DNA from: DATDRS01 sp035291605
GTDB lineage: Bacteria > Chloroflexota > Anaerolineae > Anaerolineales > UBA6663
Length of the DNA stretch: 44,898 nt
Reading direction: 5' to 3'
Assembly (NCBI GenBank): GCA_035291605.1
Contig: DATDRS010000425.1
Location: 1-44,898, forward strand
Shown: positions 23,004 through 31,696 of the stretch, piece after piece
How the letters are laid out: every line of letters begins with the position of its first letter
Position numbering within the stretch: the stretch's first letter is position 1
Translations under genes and position numbers: made by a program
Notes under the pieces: generated by a model
The model's input: the letters and a program-made list of their open reading frames with translations, nothing else
What the model was told of the DNA's origin: nothing
Database searches by the model: none

Positions 23004-24683
23004 TCATTCATCGGCTGTGATTTTCAGGGCAATATCCGTGACGAAATCTGGGACGGTGAGCGTGTGCTGGCCAGCGGAGATGAACGACGTGCCAAGCCTC
23101 TCCCCCGTCGCCGGGTCGTACCAAATCGCCGCGCCCGTGACAGGCACGTCGGCGGTGAGGCGCAGGCCGCTGGTGGGGTTGGCGTGATCGGCGAAATTGA
23201 CGAGGTAAGCCGCGTAAGCGTCCCGTGAACGTAAGCCGTAGGCGCGCACTTGCTCAGGCGCGGAAGCGACGACGGACACGGGTTTCGCCGCCGGGTCAAA
23301 GCCGGCGGTAAAGGCTTGCAACGCGCGGACGTACCCCCGCTCCTCCGGGCCGAGGTAGATGTTAGCCGCCCCCGCTGCGTAATCTTTGCCGAACGACGAG
23401 TTCCAGAAGATGAGGCCCGCCTGCTCAAAGAACGCCGTCCAGGCCCGCAGGCGCATCCGGGTCGCCGAACGCTCATCCCAATTCACACCGCTGTTGCCGT
23501 GTTCGCTGAAGAGGATGGGCTTGCCGAAGGGTCGTAGCGACCGGATTCGTTCCGCCGTCACGCGATCGGAGTCGAACTCGCTTTCGGTCTGATACCAGTG
23601 GGGCGAGACGATGTCCATCACGGCCAGGTCGGGCCGCTCCCAACTGGTGGCAATGGGGTGATCGTAGGGATCATAATCGCGCACGGCCTCCGCCACCCGG
23701 GCGTACCACGCCTCGCTCGCCGTCGCCTCGTTCATCAACTCCCAGAAGTCCACGTAAGCCGCATACCGATTGACGAAGTAACGCACATAGCGCTTGACGG
23801 CGTCCAGGTTAGGGCTATCCTCGGTCTCATGCCGGAAGGGAGGGTCGAACGCGAAGATGTTGGCATAAATCCGAAAGCCCTTCGCGCGCAAGGTTGTCAC
23901 CAGCCTGTCGCCCCAGTGCGCTTCCTGCTGGCGGTAGAGGTTCCCCTCTGGCGCAATCCGCTCCCAAAGCCGGAAGCCGCAGTTCTCGGCGGTCCAACGC
24001 CACAGGTTGAAGCCCGCCGCCGCGTACGCGTTGAGGTACGTGTCCATGTCTATCTTCGAGCCAATGTGCAAGTTATGCGGACGGAAGCCGCCGTCAAAAC
24101 CGAAGTCGTCGAACGGGTCGCCGCTGTGGTCCCGATCGTTGGTGCAGTCCTGCAGACCAATGGGATAGTAAGGCGTCCCGTCGTCGAGGACCCAATGGAA
24201 ACGGTTGGGTTCGTACACCCGAACAAAACCATGCTCGCCGGACTCGATCACCATGAACTCGCCGGCGTCGGTGCGCGCGCCGGAAGCGTCGGCAAACTGC
24301 GACCACCAACGATAGCGCCCCACCTCGGACGGCGCGAAGCGGACTTTCCATGTATCCCCGCCGTCGTAGAAACCGCCCACGACGATGACGACGCCAGAGG
24401 GCGCGGTGAAGGTGACGGTCAGCGCCGCCTCATCCCACGGGTTTGCGTACCATGCCGCCGGGTACTCGAAAGTTCTTTCATAGACCGTGTAGCGTCCAAT
24501 GGCGATTTCTGGCGGGGTTGGCGAGAGAGCCGGCGAGGGAGCGAGGGTTGGGGAAGATATGGGGCGGGCCGTTGGCGAGGCAGCCGGAGTGAACGTAACC
24601 GGCGACGGTGGTGGAGGGGTAGCCACTACGCAGGCTGCCATCAACCAGACCACGAGGGTGAAGAGCGCCATGCGGGGTTGCAT
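23004..24683 (-). CDS. Secreted lipoprotein glycoside hydrolase (DUF5060/GH5-like)
   Basis: A 559-residue exported lipoprotein: lipobox WLMAAC (Cys18), a long Pro/Ser/Thr stalk (about 20-65), an N-terminal beta-sandwich of DUF5060 type (about 70-160), a TIM-barrel catalytic domain (about 165-460) and a small C-terminal beta domain. The barrel shows the two expected clan-A glutamates: WELMNEAT (near residue 316, acid/base) and PILFSEHGNSG (near 391, nucleophile). It should cleave beta-linked polysaccharide at the cell surface. The start at 24683 gives a proper signal peptide; codons further upstream overlap the divergent gene. Exact GH family and substrate are unknown. Confidence 0.85.
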   Translation of the reverse strand: MQPRMALFTLVVWLMAACVVATPPPPSPVTFTPAASPTARPISSPTLAPSPALSPTPPEIAIGRYTVYERTFEYPAAWYANPWDEAALTVTFTAPSGVVIVVGGFYDGGDTWKVRFAPSEVGRYRWWSQFADASGARTDAGEFMVIESGEHGFVRVYEPNRFHWVLDDGTPYYPIGLQDCTNDRDHSGDPFDDFGFDGGFRPHNLHIGSKIDMDTYLNAYAAAGFNLWRWTAENCGFRLWERIAPEGNLYRQQEAHWGDRLVTTLRAKGFRIYANIFAFDPPFRHETEDSPNLDAVKRYVRYFVNRYAAYVDFWELMNEATASEAWYARVAEAVRDYDPYDHPIATSWERPDLAVMDIVSPHWYQTESEFDSDRVTAERIRSLRPFGKPILFSEHGNSGVNWDERSATRMRLRAWTAFFEQAGLIFWNSSFGKDYAAGAANIYLGPEERGYVRALQAFTAGFDPAAKPVSVVASAPEQVRAYGLRSRDAYAAYLVNFADHANPTSGLRLTADVPVTGAAIWYDPATGERLGTSFISAGQHTLTVPDFVTDIALKITADE

Positions 24684-24864
24684 TTTGCCAATTCTCGTAT
24701 GATGAGCGCAGACGAGCAATCCAATTCGGACCGGAGAACCAGGCCCAGTTGCATGGGCGAGGTTCAGGATGATAATTGAGATCAGCGAAGTGCGCTGGTT
24801 GACTATCGAGGACGCATGTCGGCGACTGATCTCGGCCCGGCGAACGAGCAAAGGTAGGTGCAGC

Positions 24865-25941
24865 ATGGCCCAGCAAGGCAAACGACAGCAGCAGTGGGCG
24901 AACATTTGGATCACTGTGACCCTCACCGCCCTCTTGACGGCGTGCGCCTCAGTATCCCCGCCACCCCCTACTACGGCTGCGTGGTCTGCAACGCCGCTCG
25001 CCTCGCCAATCTCCTCTTTAACTCCCTCCCCCACGCCAGCCTACACGCACGCGCCCACTCCCTCCACCACGCCGGTCCCATCGAACACACCAACACCCCA
25101 ACCCTCGACCCGCGTGGTCATCCTGATCATTATAGACGGGGCGCGCTGGATCGAAACCTTTGGCGACCGCACCCACGAATTCATTCCGCATCTGGCCAAC
25201 GACCTCGCGCCCCTCGGCGCGATCAACACCCAGTTCTACAATGAGGCTTCGACCTGGTCAGTCCCCGCCCATGCGGCTATCGTCACTGGAGCCTGGCAGG
25301 ACATCCCCAACACAGGGCGCGTGCGGCCAACCGCACCGACGATTTTCGAATACTACCGCAAGGCGACCGGCGCGCCCGCAGACGAGGCGGTGTTTGTGCA
25401 TGGCTCGTACATCGAGCCGGTGCTCACCTACAGCACCCACCCAGACTACGGGGCAGATTTCGGGGCGCGGATGTTCTTTAGCGACTACCTCAACCCTCCT
25501 TATGACGATGGGATGTGGGCCAATGCTCGGCAGGTGCTGGCGGATTTACACCCCCACCTGCTGATGATCAGCCTCCTCGACCCGGACGAAGCCGCGCATG
25601 AAGGGCAATGGGACGGCTACCGATTGGCGATCCAACACGATGACGAAATCATCTGGGATTTGTGGCAGCAGCTGCAAGCGGACCCCTTCTATGCCGGGCA
25701 AACGACGCTGATCGTCACCAACGACCATGGGCGCTACTGTGGCGGCGGCTGGCAGCAGCACGGCGGCTCTGACGAGTGCAACCGTCATGTCATGTTCCTG
25801 GCCGTCGGGCCGGAAATTCCGCCGGGGCTAGTAGTAGCGCAACGTCGCACCCTGCGCGACATTGCCCCGACCATCGGTTATTTATTAGGTTTTCACACCC
25901 CGCTCGCCGAGGGGGAGGTCATGGCAGAGTTGTATGAGTGA
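24865..25941 (+). CDS. Secreted alkaline-phosphatase-superfamily phosphodiesterase/sulfatase-like lipoprotein
   Basis: A 358-residue exported lipoprotein with lipobox ALLTAC (Cys27) and a Pro/Thr stalk (about 30-85). The catalytic domain has the superfamily metal sites: Asp in VVILIIIDGARW, nucleophile region TWSVPAHAAIVTG, LLDPDEAAHEG, and VTNDHGRYCGG with a later His. This matches type I phosphodiesterases/nucleotide pyrophosphatases or sulfatases, which release phosphate or sulfate outside the cell. Divergent from the GH5-like gene, it overlaps or abuts the dppB-type permease, so the two are probably co-transcribed. ATG 24865 is supported by AAAGGTAGG; an earlier start would lack a signal peptide at the N-terminus. 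Confidence 0.87.
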   Translation: MAQQGKRQQQWANIWITVTLTALLTACASVSPPPPTTAAWSATPLASPISSLTPSPTPAYTHAPTPSTTPVPSNTPTPQPSTRVVILIIIDGARWIETFGDRTHEFIPHLANDLAPLGAINTQFYNEASTWSVPAHAAIVTGAWQDIPNTGRVRPTAPTIFEYYRKATGAPADEAVFVHGSYIEPVLTYSTHPDYGADFGARMFFSDYLNPPYDDGMWANARQVLADLHPHLLMISLLDPDEAAHEGQWDGYRLAIQHDDEIIWDLWQQLQADPFYAGQTTLIVTNDHGRYCGGGWQQHGGSDECNRHVMFLAVGPEIPPGLVVAQRRTLRDIAPTIGYLLGFHTPLAEGEVMAELYE

Positions 25942-25976
25942 TAGTTGAACCAGGCAAACGCATTTCTCCCCGCCCC

Positions 25977-26891
25977 ATGCTTACTTACCTCCTCCGCCGT
26001 CTCCTCGCCTTCCTCCCCGTCCTCTGGGCCACGGTCACGCTCGTATTCCTCGCCCTGCGCCTGACCCCTGGCGACCCGACTGAGACTCTCTATGCCGAAG
26101 CGCAAATCTCGCGCGAGCAACTGGCCGCCAACCGCGCCGCGCTGGGGCTGGATCGCCCGCTTCTTGAACAATACGCCTCGTTTCTCAGCCAGTTAGTGCG
26201 CGGCGACCTCGGCGCTTCGCTTTTCACCGGACGCCCCGCTACCGTGACCATCTTCGAGCTCTTCATCCCGACCGCCGAACTCGCGCTCGCCGGGTTAACC
26301 GTCGCCTTCAGCCTCGGACTCGCGCTGGGCATTCTCTCGGCCACTCGCCCGGCTGCTTTCGTCAAGCCGTTCGCGAGCGCGCTCACTGCCCTCAGTCAGT
26401 CGCTGCCGGTGGCGTGGACCGGCCTGCTCAGTTTGTGGCTGACCGCCGGGCTGTTTAGTCTCAACGCCTCCCTCCTGCTTGAGTTAGCCTTGCCCGCCCT
26501 CGTATTGGGCTTCGCCATCGCCGGGCCAATCGCCGGGGTGACGCGCGCCAGCCTCGCCACGCTGCAAAACGAAATGTACATCGTCGCCGCCCGCGCGCGC
26601 GGCGTCACCGGCTGGCCGCTCCTCTGGCACATCCTGCGCGTCGCGCTCATCCCCATCGTCAACATGACCGCGCTGCAGGCTGCGTTTTTGTTCAGCGGGA
26701 CGGTCGTCACTGAAACCGTGTTCGCCCGCCCCGGCCTGGGCCGCCTGCTTGTGGACTCGCTCCTCCGCAAGGATTTTCCAGTGGTGCAGGGCCTTGTGCT
26801 CCTCATCGCCGGGCTGTACCTGTCCTTCAACCTCGCCGCCGACCTCATGGCCGCCGCGCTTGACCCGCGCCTCCGCGCCCGCTTTCAGTAA
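25977..26891 (+). CDS. dppB: Peptide/nickel-type ABC transporter permease (DppB-like)
   Basis: A 304-residue inner-membrane permease with the canonical start MLTYLLRRLLAFLPVLWATV and LTPGDP, six predicted helices and an EAA loop (ARGVTGWPLLWHILRVALIP). It pairs with the DppC-like protein next door to form the channel of an oligopeptide-type importer. A GTG at 25938 overlapping the upstream stop would add 13 residues and allow translational coupling; ATG 25977 matches the family's usual N-terminus but has no clear ribosome site. ATPase genes are missing from the window. Confidence 0.93.
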   Translation: MLTYLLRRLLAFLPVLWATVTLVFLALRLTPGDPTETLYAEAQISREQLAANRAALGLDRPLLEQYASFLSQLVRGDLGASLFTGRPATVTIFELFIPTAELALAGLTVAFSLGLALGILSATRPAAFVKPFASALTALSQSLPVAWTGLLSLWLTAGLFSLNASLLLELALPALVLGFAIAGPIAGVTRASLATLQNEMYIVAARARGVTGWPLLWHILRVALIPIVNMTALQAAFLFSGTVVTETVFARPGLGRLLVDSLLRKDFPVVQGLVLLIAGLYLSFNLAADLMAAALDPRLRARFQ

Positions 26892-26921
26892 TCGGTGAAC
26901 AGTCATCAGTGATCGGTGTTT
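26887..26921. repeat. Heptamer tandem repeat between permease genes
   Basis: Units AGTAATC, GGTGAAC, AGTCATC, AGTGATC, GGTGTTT run in phase for 35 bp, starting inside the last codons of dppB. They are related to the tracts at 2003, 31661 and 38468. Confidence 0.6.
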
Positions 26922-26934
26922 GCTTCCTCCCTGC

Positions 26935-27738
26935 ATGAAACTCATCCCCTTCGCCTGGCTTGCTCTTCTCCTCGTCATCGCTCTGCTGACTCCGGTCTTT
27001 GCGCCTTACGATCCAACCGCCGTCAACCCGGCTCAATCGCTGACTGCGCCTTCCAGTCAATATCTGTTGGGGACAGACCTGCTCGGCCGCGATGTCTACA
27101 GCCGCTTGTTGTGGGGGACGCGCCGCACTTTGGGGATGGCGCTGCTGGCTATTCTCGTGACTGCCGTCCCCGGCGCGGCGCTGGGGTTGGCCGCCGGGAG
27201 CGCGGGGGAGGGATGGGAGAGCTGGCTCATGCGCGGCCTCGAAGTGGCGCTGGCGCTGCCCCAGTTGTTGATCGCGCTCGTGATCGTCGCGGCCTTAGGG
27301 CAATCGCCGTGGGCGGTAGGGTTGGCAGTCGGGGCCGCCGGGATCGCCAGTTTTGCGCGCCTCGCCCGCTCTACCGTTCAACAGGTGCGCGGGCAGGCGT
27401 ACGTCCAGGCCGCCGAAGCCTTAGGTATGGCGCCCGCACAAATCGTCCTGCGGCACGTCCTGCGCAATATTGCCGGGCCGTTGGCCGCCTTCACGACGAT
27501 CCACTTCGCCTGGGCAATCCTCAACACGGCGACGCTGAGCTTCCTCGGCTTCAGCGGCAGCCCCGCGGCGCCTGATTGGGGGACGATGTTGAACGAGGGG
27601 CGGGCTTATCTCGTCACCGCGCCCTGGGTCAGCGCCGCGCCGGGCGCAGCGATTACGTTGACGGTGCTCGCGGTGAATACGTTGGGAGGCGCGTGGGGCG
27701 AAGGCAGACACAGACGAGACTACAATACCGTTGGATGA
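26935..27738 (+). CDS. dppC: Peptide/nickel-type ABC transporter permease (DppC-like)
   Basis: A 267-residue membrane permease. The N-terminal helix ends in TPVFAPYDPTAVNP, followed by YLLGTDLLGRDVYSRLLWGTR, a hallmark of DppC/OppC proteins. The EAA loop reads AAEALGMAPAQIVLRHVLRN, where the ATPase subunit docks, and NTATLSFLGFSGSP is the usual late segment. ATG 26935 lies 43 bp after dppB with heptamer repeats in between; an in-frame TTG five codons earlier is less likely. Substrate is presumably short peptides, judged only by family and the nearby binding protein. Confidence 0.94.
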   Translation: MKLIPFAWLALLLVIALLTPVFAPYDPTAVNPAQSLTAPSSQYLLGTDLLGRDVYSRLLWGTRRTLGMALLAILVTAVPGAALGLAAGSAGEGWESWLMRGLEVALALPQLLIALVIVAALGQSPWAVGLAVGAAGIASFARLARSTVQQVRGQAYVQAAEALGMAPAQIVLRHVLRNIAGPLAAFTTIHFAWAILNTATLSFLGFSGSPAAPDWGTMLNEGRAYLVTAPWVSAAPGAAITLTVLAVNTLGGAWGEGRHRRDYNTVG

Positions 27739-27772
27739 TCTCTCCCCGTATCATGCCGTCGAGAGGTTTCAA

Positions 27773-28363
27773 TCACTTCGCCTGCTGCGCCATATACGAC
27801 ACGATTCGCCGCGTCAATTCGGCGTCAGCGCGGGCGCGGTGCAGGTCAGGTGGGAGCGTGATGCCACAATGCCGCGCGGCGTCGCCGAGCCTGTGCCAGC
27901 GGTAATTCCCGTGATACCTGTTCCACTCGCCATGGAACTGCGCGTAAAGCTTCATGGCGCAGCGCCAGGGCGACTCGCCGTGTTGGGGAGCCTGCGTAAG
28001 CCAGGTCGCATCAAGCCCATTGGCCCGCGCCGATTGAACAAGGCGAGGCAGATCGAAGTCGAGGTTGTAAATCACCACCAGCCGGCCTGCCAGCGCCGCT
28101 TGCAAGGACGGCCAGATGTCTTTGAAAGAGGGCGCCGGGTTGACCATCGCATTGGTAATGCCATGCACATCGGCGGCCTCGCGCGTGATGGGGATAGTGG
28201 GACGGATGAGGCTATCGGTCAGCACAGCCCCCTCGTGATCAATCACCGCCAGCTCGCAAATCTCGTGCGCCCCCTTCAAGCCGGTCGTCTCCGTGTCAAT
28301 GAACACGGGCTTCCGATCCCACCAGTCGCGCGCGGTGCGGATAGCGTCGGCGCGAGGTGTCAT
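27773..28363 (-). CDS. DnaQ-like 3'-5' exonuclease (DEDDh)
   Basis: A 196-residue exonuclease of the RNase T/DnaQ superfamily. Motif I VFIDTETTGL supplies Asp and Glu, motif II YNLDFDLPRL supplies Asp, and motif III HRARADA supplies His and Asp, giving a complete DEDDh active site. It would remove nucleotides from DNA or RNA 3' ends in the cytoplasm, for proofreading or RNA maturation. The ATG overlaps the end of miaA by 4 bp (ATGA), so it is the last gene of a four-gene operon. It is stand-alone, not fused to a polymerase. The substrate is not evident. Confidence 0.92.
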   Translation of the reverse strand: MTPRADAIRTARDWWDRKPVFIDTETTGLKGAHEICELAVIDHEGAVLTDSLIRPTIPITREAADVHGITNAMVNPAPSFKDIWPSLQAALAGRLVVIYNLDFDLPRLVQSARANGLDATWLTQAPQHGESPWRCAMKLYAQFHGEWNRYHGNYRWHRLGDAARHCGITLPPDLHRARADAELTRRIVSYMAQQAK

Positions 28364-29316
28364 TGGCGCGTCTCCTTACGAAGATAGGCGGCCATTTCCT
28401 CAACCGGCGTCCGCGCCGCGTCGAACCACTTGATCCCCGGATCGGCGGGCTTGAACCAGTTAGCCTGGCGGCGGACGAACTCGCGCGTCTCGCTTTTGAT
28501 GCGCCGCGCGGCCTCCGGCAAATCGCACTCCCCGCGCAAGTATTGACCGATTTGCTTGTACCCCAGCGCCGACAGCGCGGGCAGGTCCCAGCCGTAGCCC
28601 TGGGCTGCGAGCGCGCGCACTTCGTCCACCAGCCCCGCGTTCAACATGGCCTCCACCCGGGCGTCAATCCGGGCATATAACTCGGGGCGCGGGAGGGTGA
28701 GACCGATCGTCGCCGCCGAAAAGGGGGGCGGCGATTTGCGGCGCTGGGCGACAAACGACGCGCCGGTCGTCAGGGCAACTTCGAGCGCACGGATCACGCG
28801 GCGGGGGTTCCGCAAATCCAAGCGGGCGGCCGACTCCGGGTCAACGGCAGCCAGCCGCGCGGCCAGAGCCTCGACCCCATCATGGGCCAGCACAGTTTCC
28901 AACGCCGCCCGCAACTCGCCGGAAGGATTCCCCGGCGGGACCTGCCAACCCTCGATCACCGCGCGGATGTACTGCCCGGTGCCCCCCACAAGCAAGGGCA
29001 GCCTGCCGCAGGCGTGAATGTCACGGATCGCCGCCAGGGCCGCGGCCTGAAATGTGGTCAGTGCCCAGGGCTTGTCCGGTGTGGTGACGTCGATCAGGTG
29101 ATGCGGGACGCGGGCGCGTTCGGCGTGCGAGGGCTTAGCCGTGCCAATGTCCATCCCGCGATACAGGTAACGCGAGTCGGCGGAGACGATCTCGCCGTCG
29201 AGTCTTTCGGCGAGTTGGATAGAGATCGCCGTCTTGCCGACGGCCGTCGGGCCGACGATGATGCCCAGTGGGATTAGAGATGGGGGAGCAGGGGTTGGGG
29301 ATGGGGGGTCAGTCAT
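28360..29316 (-). CDS. miaA: tRNA dimethylallyltransferase
   Basis: A 318-residue MiaA, which transfers the dimethylallyl group to N6 of adenosine 37 in tRNAs reading UNN codons. Visible are the P-loop GPTAVGKT near the start, ADSRYLYRGMDIGTAKPS, the VGGTGQYIRAVIEGW motif and the C-terminal TREFVRRQANWFK. The first residues (TDPPSPTPAPPS) are an unusual Pro-rich extension. ATG 29316 is used; an in-frame TTG at 29331 is an alternative. The gene overlaps yraN by 8 bp upstream and the exonuclease by 4 bp downstream, so the products should be made together. Confidence 0.95.
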   Translation of the reverse strand: MTDPPSPTPAPPSLIPLGIIVGPTAVGKTAISIQLAERLDGEIVSADSRYLYRGMDIGTAKPSHAERARVPHHLIDVTTPDKPWALTTFQAAALAAIRDIHACGRLPLLVGGTGQYIRAVIEGWQVPPGNPSGELRAALETVLAHDGVEALAARLAAVDPESAARLDLRNPRRVIRALEVALTTGASFVAQRRKSPPPFSAATIGLTLPRPELYARIDARVEAMLNAGLVDEVRALAAQGYGWDLPALSALGYKQIGQYLRGECDLPEAARRIKSETREFVRRQANWFKPADPGIKWFDAARTPVEEMAAYLRKETRQ

Positions 29317-29677
29317 GAACGGCGTTTTCAATCACGCTGACGCGCCGCAGCTCGCCGCGCGTGGACAACTCTACCGCCACTACGTCCACGCGCCAGGGGA
29401 CATCGCTCAATTGATTCTGTTGCAGGTAAGTCTGCGCGGCGGCCTTGAGATGCGCTTGCTTGCGCGGCGTGATGGATTCTTCGGGGGTCCCGAATTTTTC
29501 GCCGCGCCGGGTGCGGACTTCCACAAACACCCAGTCGCCCCGGTGGCGGGCGATCAGGTCAATCTCGCCGGAAGTGCAGCGGTAGTTGTGCGCGACAATT
29601 TCGTAGCCGGCCGTCTCCAGCCGTTCGGCGGCGAGCTTCTCGCCCAGCCGGCCCAACCCCACCCGCGCCTTCGTCAT
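29309..29677 (-). CDS. yraN: YraN/UPF0102 family endonuclease-like protein
   Basis: A 122-residue protein of the UPF0102 family, which has a restriction-endonuclease-like fold. Its signature is present: GRLGEKLAAERLETAGYEIVAHNYR, then GEIDLIARHRGDWVFVEVRTR, where GEIDLIA and FVEVR carry the putative catalytic Glu, Asp, Glu and Arg/Lys residues. Its cellular role is unknown; family members are suspected nucleases. It overlaps the GT4 gene by 4 bp and miaA by 8 bp within the operon. The protein appears complete. Confidence 0.93.
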   Translation of the reverse strand: MTKARVGLGRLGEKLAAERLETAGYEIVAHNYRCTSGEIDLIARHRGDWVFVEVRTRRGEKFGTPEESITPRKQAHLKAAAQTYLQQNQLSDVPWRVDVVAVELSTRGELRRVSVIENAVHD

Positions 29678-30879
29678 GGGATGAGATTCCGCAGTCGCTG
29701 GCGGAAGCCGACCCAGCCTCGCCGGCGGCGCGTGGTCTCTGCGACCAGGCGCTCATATTCCGCGAGGACCTGCTGCGCCGTCTTGTTGATGTCGTAGGTC
29801 TTGGCCGCCTCGCACGCTTTCTCCGCCAGGCGCCGACGCGTCTCCGGCTCCATCACCAGCCGCATGAGCTTGGCGGTGAAGGCGGCGATATCCGGGGGCG
29901 AGAGAAAGCCGTTTTCGTCGTCCACAATCGTATCGCCGACGCCCGGAGAAACGATGCCCAGCGGGGGCAAACCGGCCGCCATGGCCTCGATGAGCGAGAG
30001 GGGGTGGACCTCCGTCTGCGAAGCGGTCACAAAAACATCGGCCAGAGGGAGATGGGCAGGCACGTCGGCATACTCCACCTTGCCAAAGAATTTGGCGCGG
30101 TCGGCCAGGCCGGAATACGCTGCCTGGTTGCGCAAATTGTCGAGCTCAGGCCCATCGCCGACCAGCGCCAGCGCCACGTCGGGGTACGCCGTGGCCACGC
30201 CAAAGAAAGCGCGGAGCAAAAAAGCGAGATTCTTCTCCGAGCTCAACCGCCCCACATACATCAACACGACCGCCTCTTCCGGCAACCCGACCTCGGCGCG
30301 GGAAAGCCGCCGGGCCGGCCGCTGGAACGGCTGGAGGTCAATCCCATTCGGGATGACCTTGACCGGCGAGGTCACGCCCAATTGGCGCATCACGTCCACC
30401 ACGCCGGGCGAGGGCGCGATTACCAGGTCGCACCGCTGGCAGAAGCTGGGCAGGTAGGCCTGCAGGAAGGTCGAGCCGACGACGTCCGGCACGTAGGAAG
30501 GCAGGTAATGCTGGGCGTAGAGGTCGTAGCGCGTGTGGTTGGTGAAGACGATCGGGATACCCCGCGACCGGCAATAGCGCAAAGCCAGCGGGCCGGTCAG
30601 GAAAGGATGATGGACGTGCACCACATCCATGGATTTGACCTTGCGTTGAGCGGGCTGGGAGTAACGGAATGAGAGGTGGAAGCCGGTGTCGTGGACGTTG
30701 AGCGGCACGCCCGGCGAGCGGACGACGTACAGCTCGTCGTCTTCGTAATCCTCGTCGCCAAAGGTGAAGACGAAAACCTTGTGCCCCCGACTCTCCAGCA
30801 TGCGCTTGTTCAGGGAGACGTAATTCGTGACGCCGCTGATGTGCGGCTTGTACATGTCAACCATCATCCCGATGCGCAT
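29674..30879 (-). CDS. Glycosyltransferase family 4
   Basis: A 401-residue GT-B glycosyltransferase. The N-terminal domain begins MRIGMMVDMYKPHISGVTNY, typical of GT4 enzymes, and VHVHHPFLTGPLALRY and FTNHTRYDLYAQHYLP resemble the 1,2-diacylglycerol or phosphatidylinositol mannosyltransferase group. The C-terminal domain has VLMYVGRLSSEKNLAFLLRAF and the nucleotide-sugar site EVHPLSLIEAMAAGLPPLGI. It probably adds a sugar to a lipid or polysaccharide on the cytoplasmic face of the membrane. ATG 30879 is chosen because the conserved fold begins there; an open extension of 44 codons upstream is not conserved-looking. First gene of the yraN-miaA-exonuclease operon. Confidence 0.92.
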   Translation of the reverse strand: MRIGMMVDMYKPHISGVTNYVSLNKRMLESRGHKVFVFTFGDEDYEDDELYVVRSPGVPLNVHDTGFHLSFRYSQPAQRKVKSMDVVHVHHPFLTGPLALRYCRSRGIPIVFTNHTRYDLYAQHYLPSYVPDVVGSTFLQAYLPSFCQRCDLVIAPSPGVVDVMRQLGVTSPVKVIPNGIDLQPFQRPARRLSRAEVGLPEEAVVLMYVGRLSSEKNLAFLLRAFFGVATAYPDVALALVGDGPELDNLRNQAAYSGLADRAKFFGKVEYADVPAHLPLADVFVTASQTEVHPLSLIEAMAAGLPPLGIVSPGVGDTIVDDENGFLSPPDIAAFTAKLMRLVMEPETRRRLAEKACEAAKTYDINKTAQQVLAEYERLVAETTRRRRGWVGFRQRLRNLIP

Positions 30880-30964
30880 GGTCGTCTCATCTCCACCGAA
30901 AATCCTACTCCACGGCGCGGGCGGAGTCAAGGAACAAAATCCGGGTGATGACGCACACCGCGCC

Positions 30965-31009
30965 AAGCCTGGATCCCCGTGGGCATCCGTGAGGAGGCGG
31001 ACGCAGAGC
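30965..31009. repeat. GC-rich hairpin repeat, diverged copy
   Basis: AAGCCTGGATCCCCGTGGGC, then ATCCGTGAGGAGGCGGACGC and AGAGC. The order matches the element at 18514-18588, which carries a mid-insert. It lies between the divergent GT4 and cNMP-binding genes. Confidence 0.45.
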
Positions 31010-31060
31010 AAAGGGAGAGGCGACTGAGCGCCAGGTCAAATCGTCACAATCCCGTGAAAG

Positions 31061-31089
31061 TTGGCGAGTGTTTCATTGTATGCTAAACT
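31061..31089 (+). promoter_or_regulatory. Promoter of the cNMP-binding gene
   Basis: TTGGCG (31061-31066) and TAAACT (31084-31089) are 17 bp apart, about 40 bp before the start codon. Confidence 0.45.
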
Positions 31090-31128
31090 AACCTGGCCCG
31101 CTTAATATTGATCGATTCGGAGTCAATG

Positions 31129-31623
31129 ATGTCGTTATCCACCACCTTAAAGCAGATAGACATCTTCTACGAGCTTGCACCGACGCAGTTGGAACTGGTC
31201 GCCGCCACCTGCCAGGAGCGCCGCTGCAAAGCCGGAGACGTGATCTTCGAAGAGAACGCCGCCAGCGATGAGTTATACATCATCGCGCAGGGTGAAGTGG
31301 ACATCCAGGTTGACCCCGCGCTGGTCAGCGAAGGGCCGACGAACTCGCCCGGCCCGGTCACCATCGCCACCCTGCGCCGGGGGCAGTCGTTCGGCGAAGT
31401 GGCGCTGGTGGATCAGGGGCTGCGCTCGGCGACCGCGCGGTGCGCGGCGAACAACACCCTCCTGCTGGTCATTCCCCGTGACAAGCTGATCACGCTGTGC
31501 GACACGTATCCTCAACTAGGCTATCGCCTGATGCGGAACCTCGCCGCCGACCTGGCGCTCAAAATCCGCAGCACCGACTTGCGCATCCGCGAAGAACTCC
31601 TCTACGGCAGCCGCCGCAGGTAG
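31129..31623 (+). CDS. Stand-alone cyclic-nucleotide-binding domain protein
   Basis: A 164-residue protein that is essentially one cNMP-binding (Crp N-terminal) domain. It has the beta-roll pattern CKAGDVIFEENAASDELYII and the phosphate-binding cassette SFGEVALVDQGLRSATARC with the Glu and Arg that contact cyclic nucleotide. No helix-turn-helix follows, so it is not a Crp-type DNA binder; the 30-residue tail is helical. It likely acts as a regulatory subunit for an unknown partner. ATG 31129 is preferred (GGAG six bases upstream) over ATG 31126 or TTG 31108. cinA follows 73 bp downstream in the same direction. Confidence 0.88.
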   Translation: MSLSTTLKQIDIFYELAPTQLELVAATCQERRCKAGDVIFEENAASDELYIIAQGEVDIQVDPALVSEGPTNSPGPVTIATLRRGQSFGEVALVDQGLRSATARCAANNTLLLVIPRDKLITLCDTYPQLGYRLMRNLAADLALKIRSTDLRIREELLYGSRRR

Positions 31624-31660
31624 CGTGGCGAGGGAGGCGTGACAGGCCGTCACCGCACCA

Positions 31661-31688
31661 AGTCACGCGTCACACATCACGTATCACT
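31661..31688. repeat. Heptamer tandem repeat upstream of cinA
   Basis: Four in-phase units AGTCACG, CGTCACA, CATCACG, TATCACT immediately precede the cinA start (ATG 31697), where a ribosome site would be expected. Confidence 0.55.
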
Positions 31689-31696
31689 TGTCCCCC

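Noticed and set aside
23598..24779. A 393-codon plus-strand frame opposite the GH5-like lipoprotein gene
   Set aside because: The minus strand carries catalytic motifs and a lipobox; this frame has neither motif nor start signal.
25977..27738. Complete ABC importer at the permease genes
   Set aside because: No ATP-binding subunit gene exists in the window, so completeness cannot be claimed.
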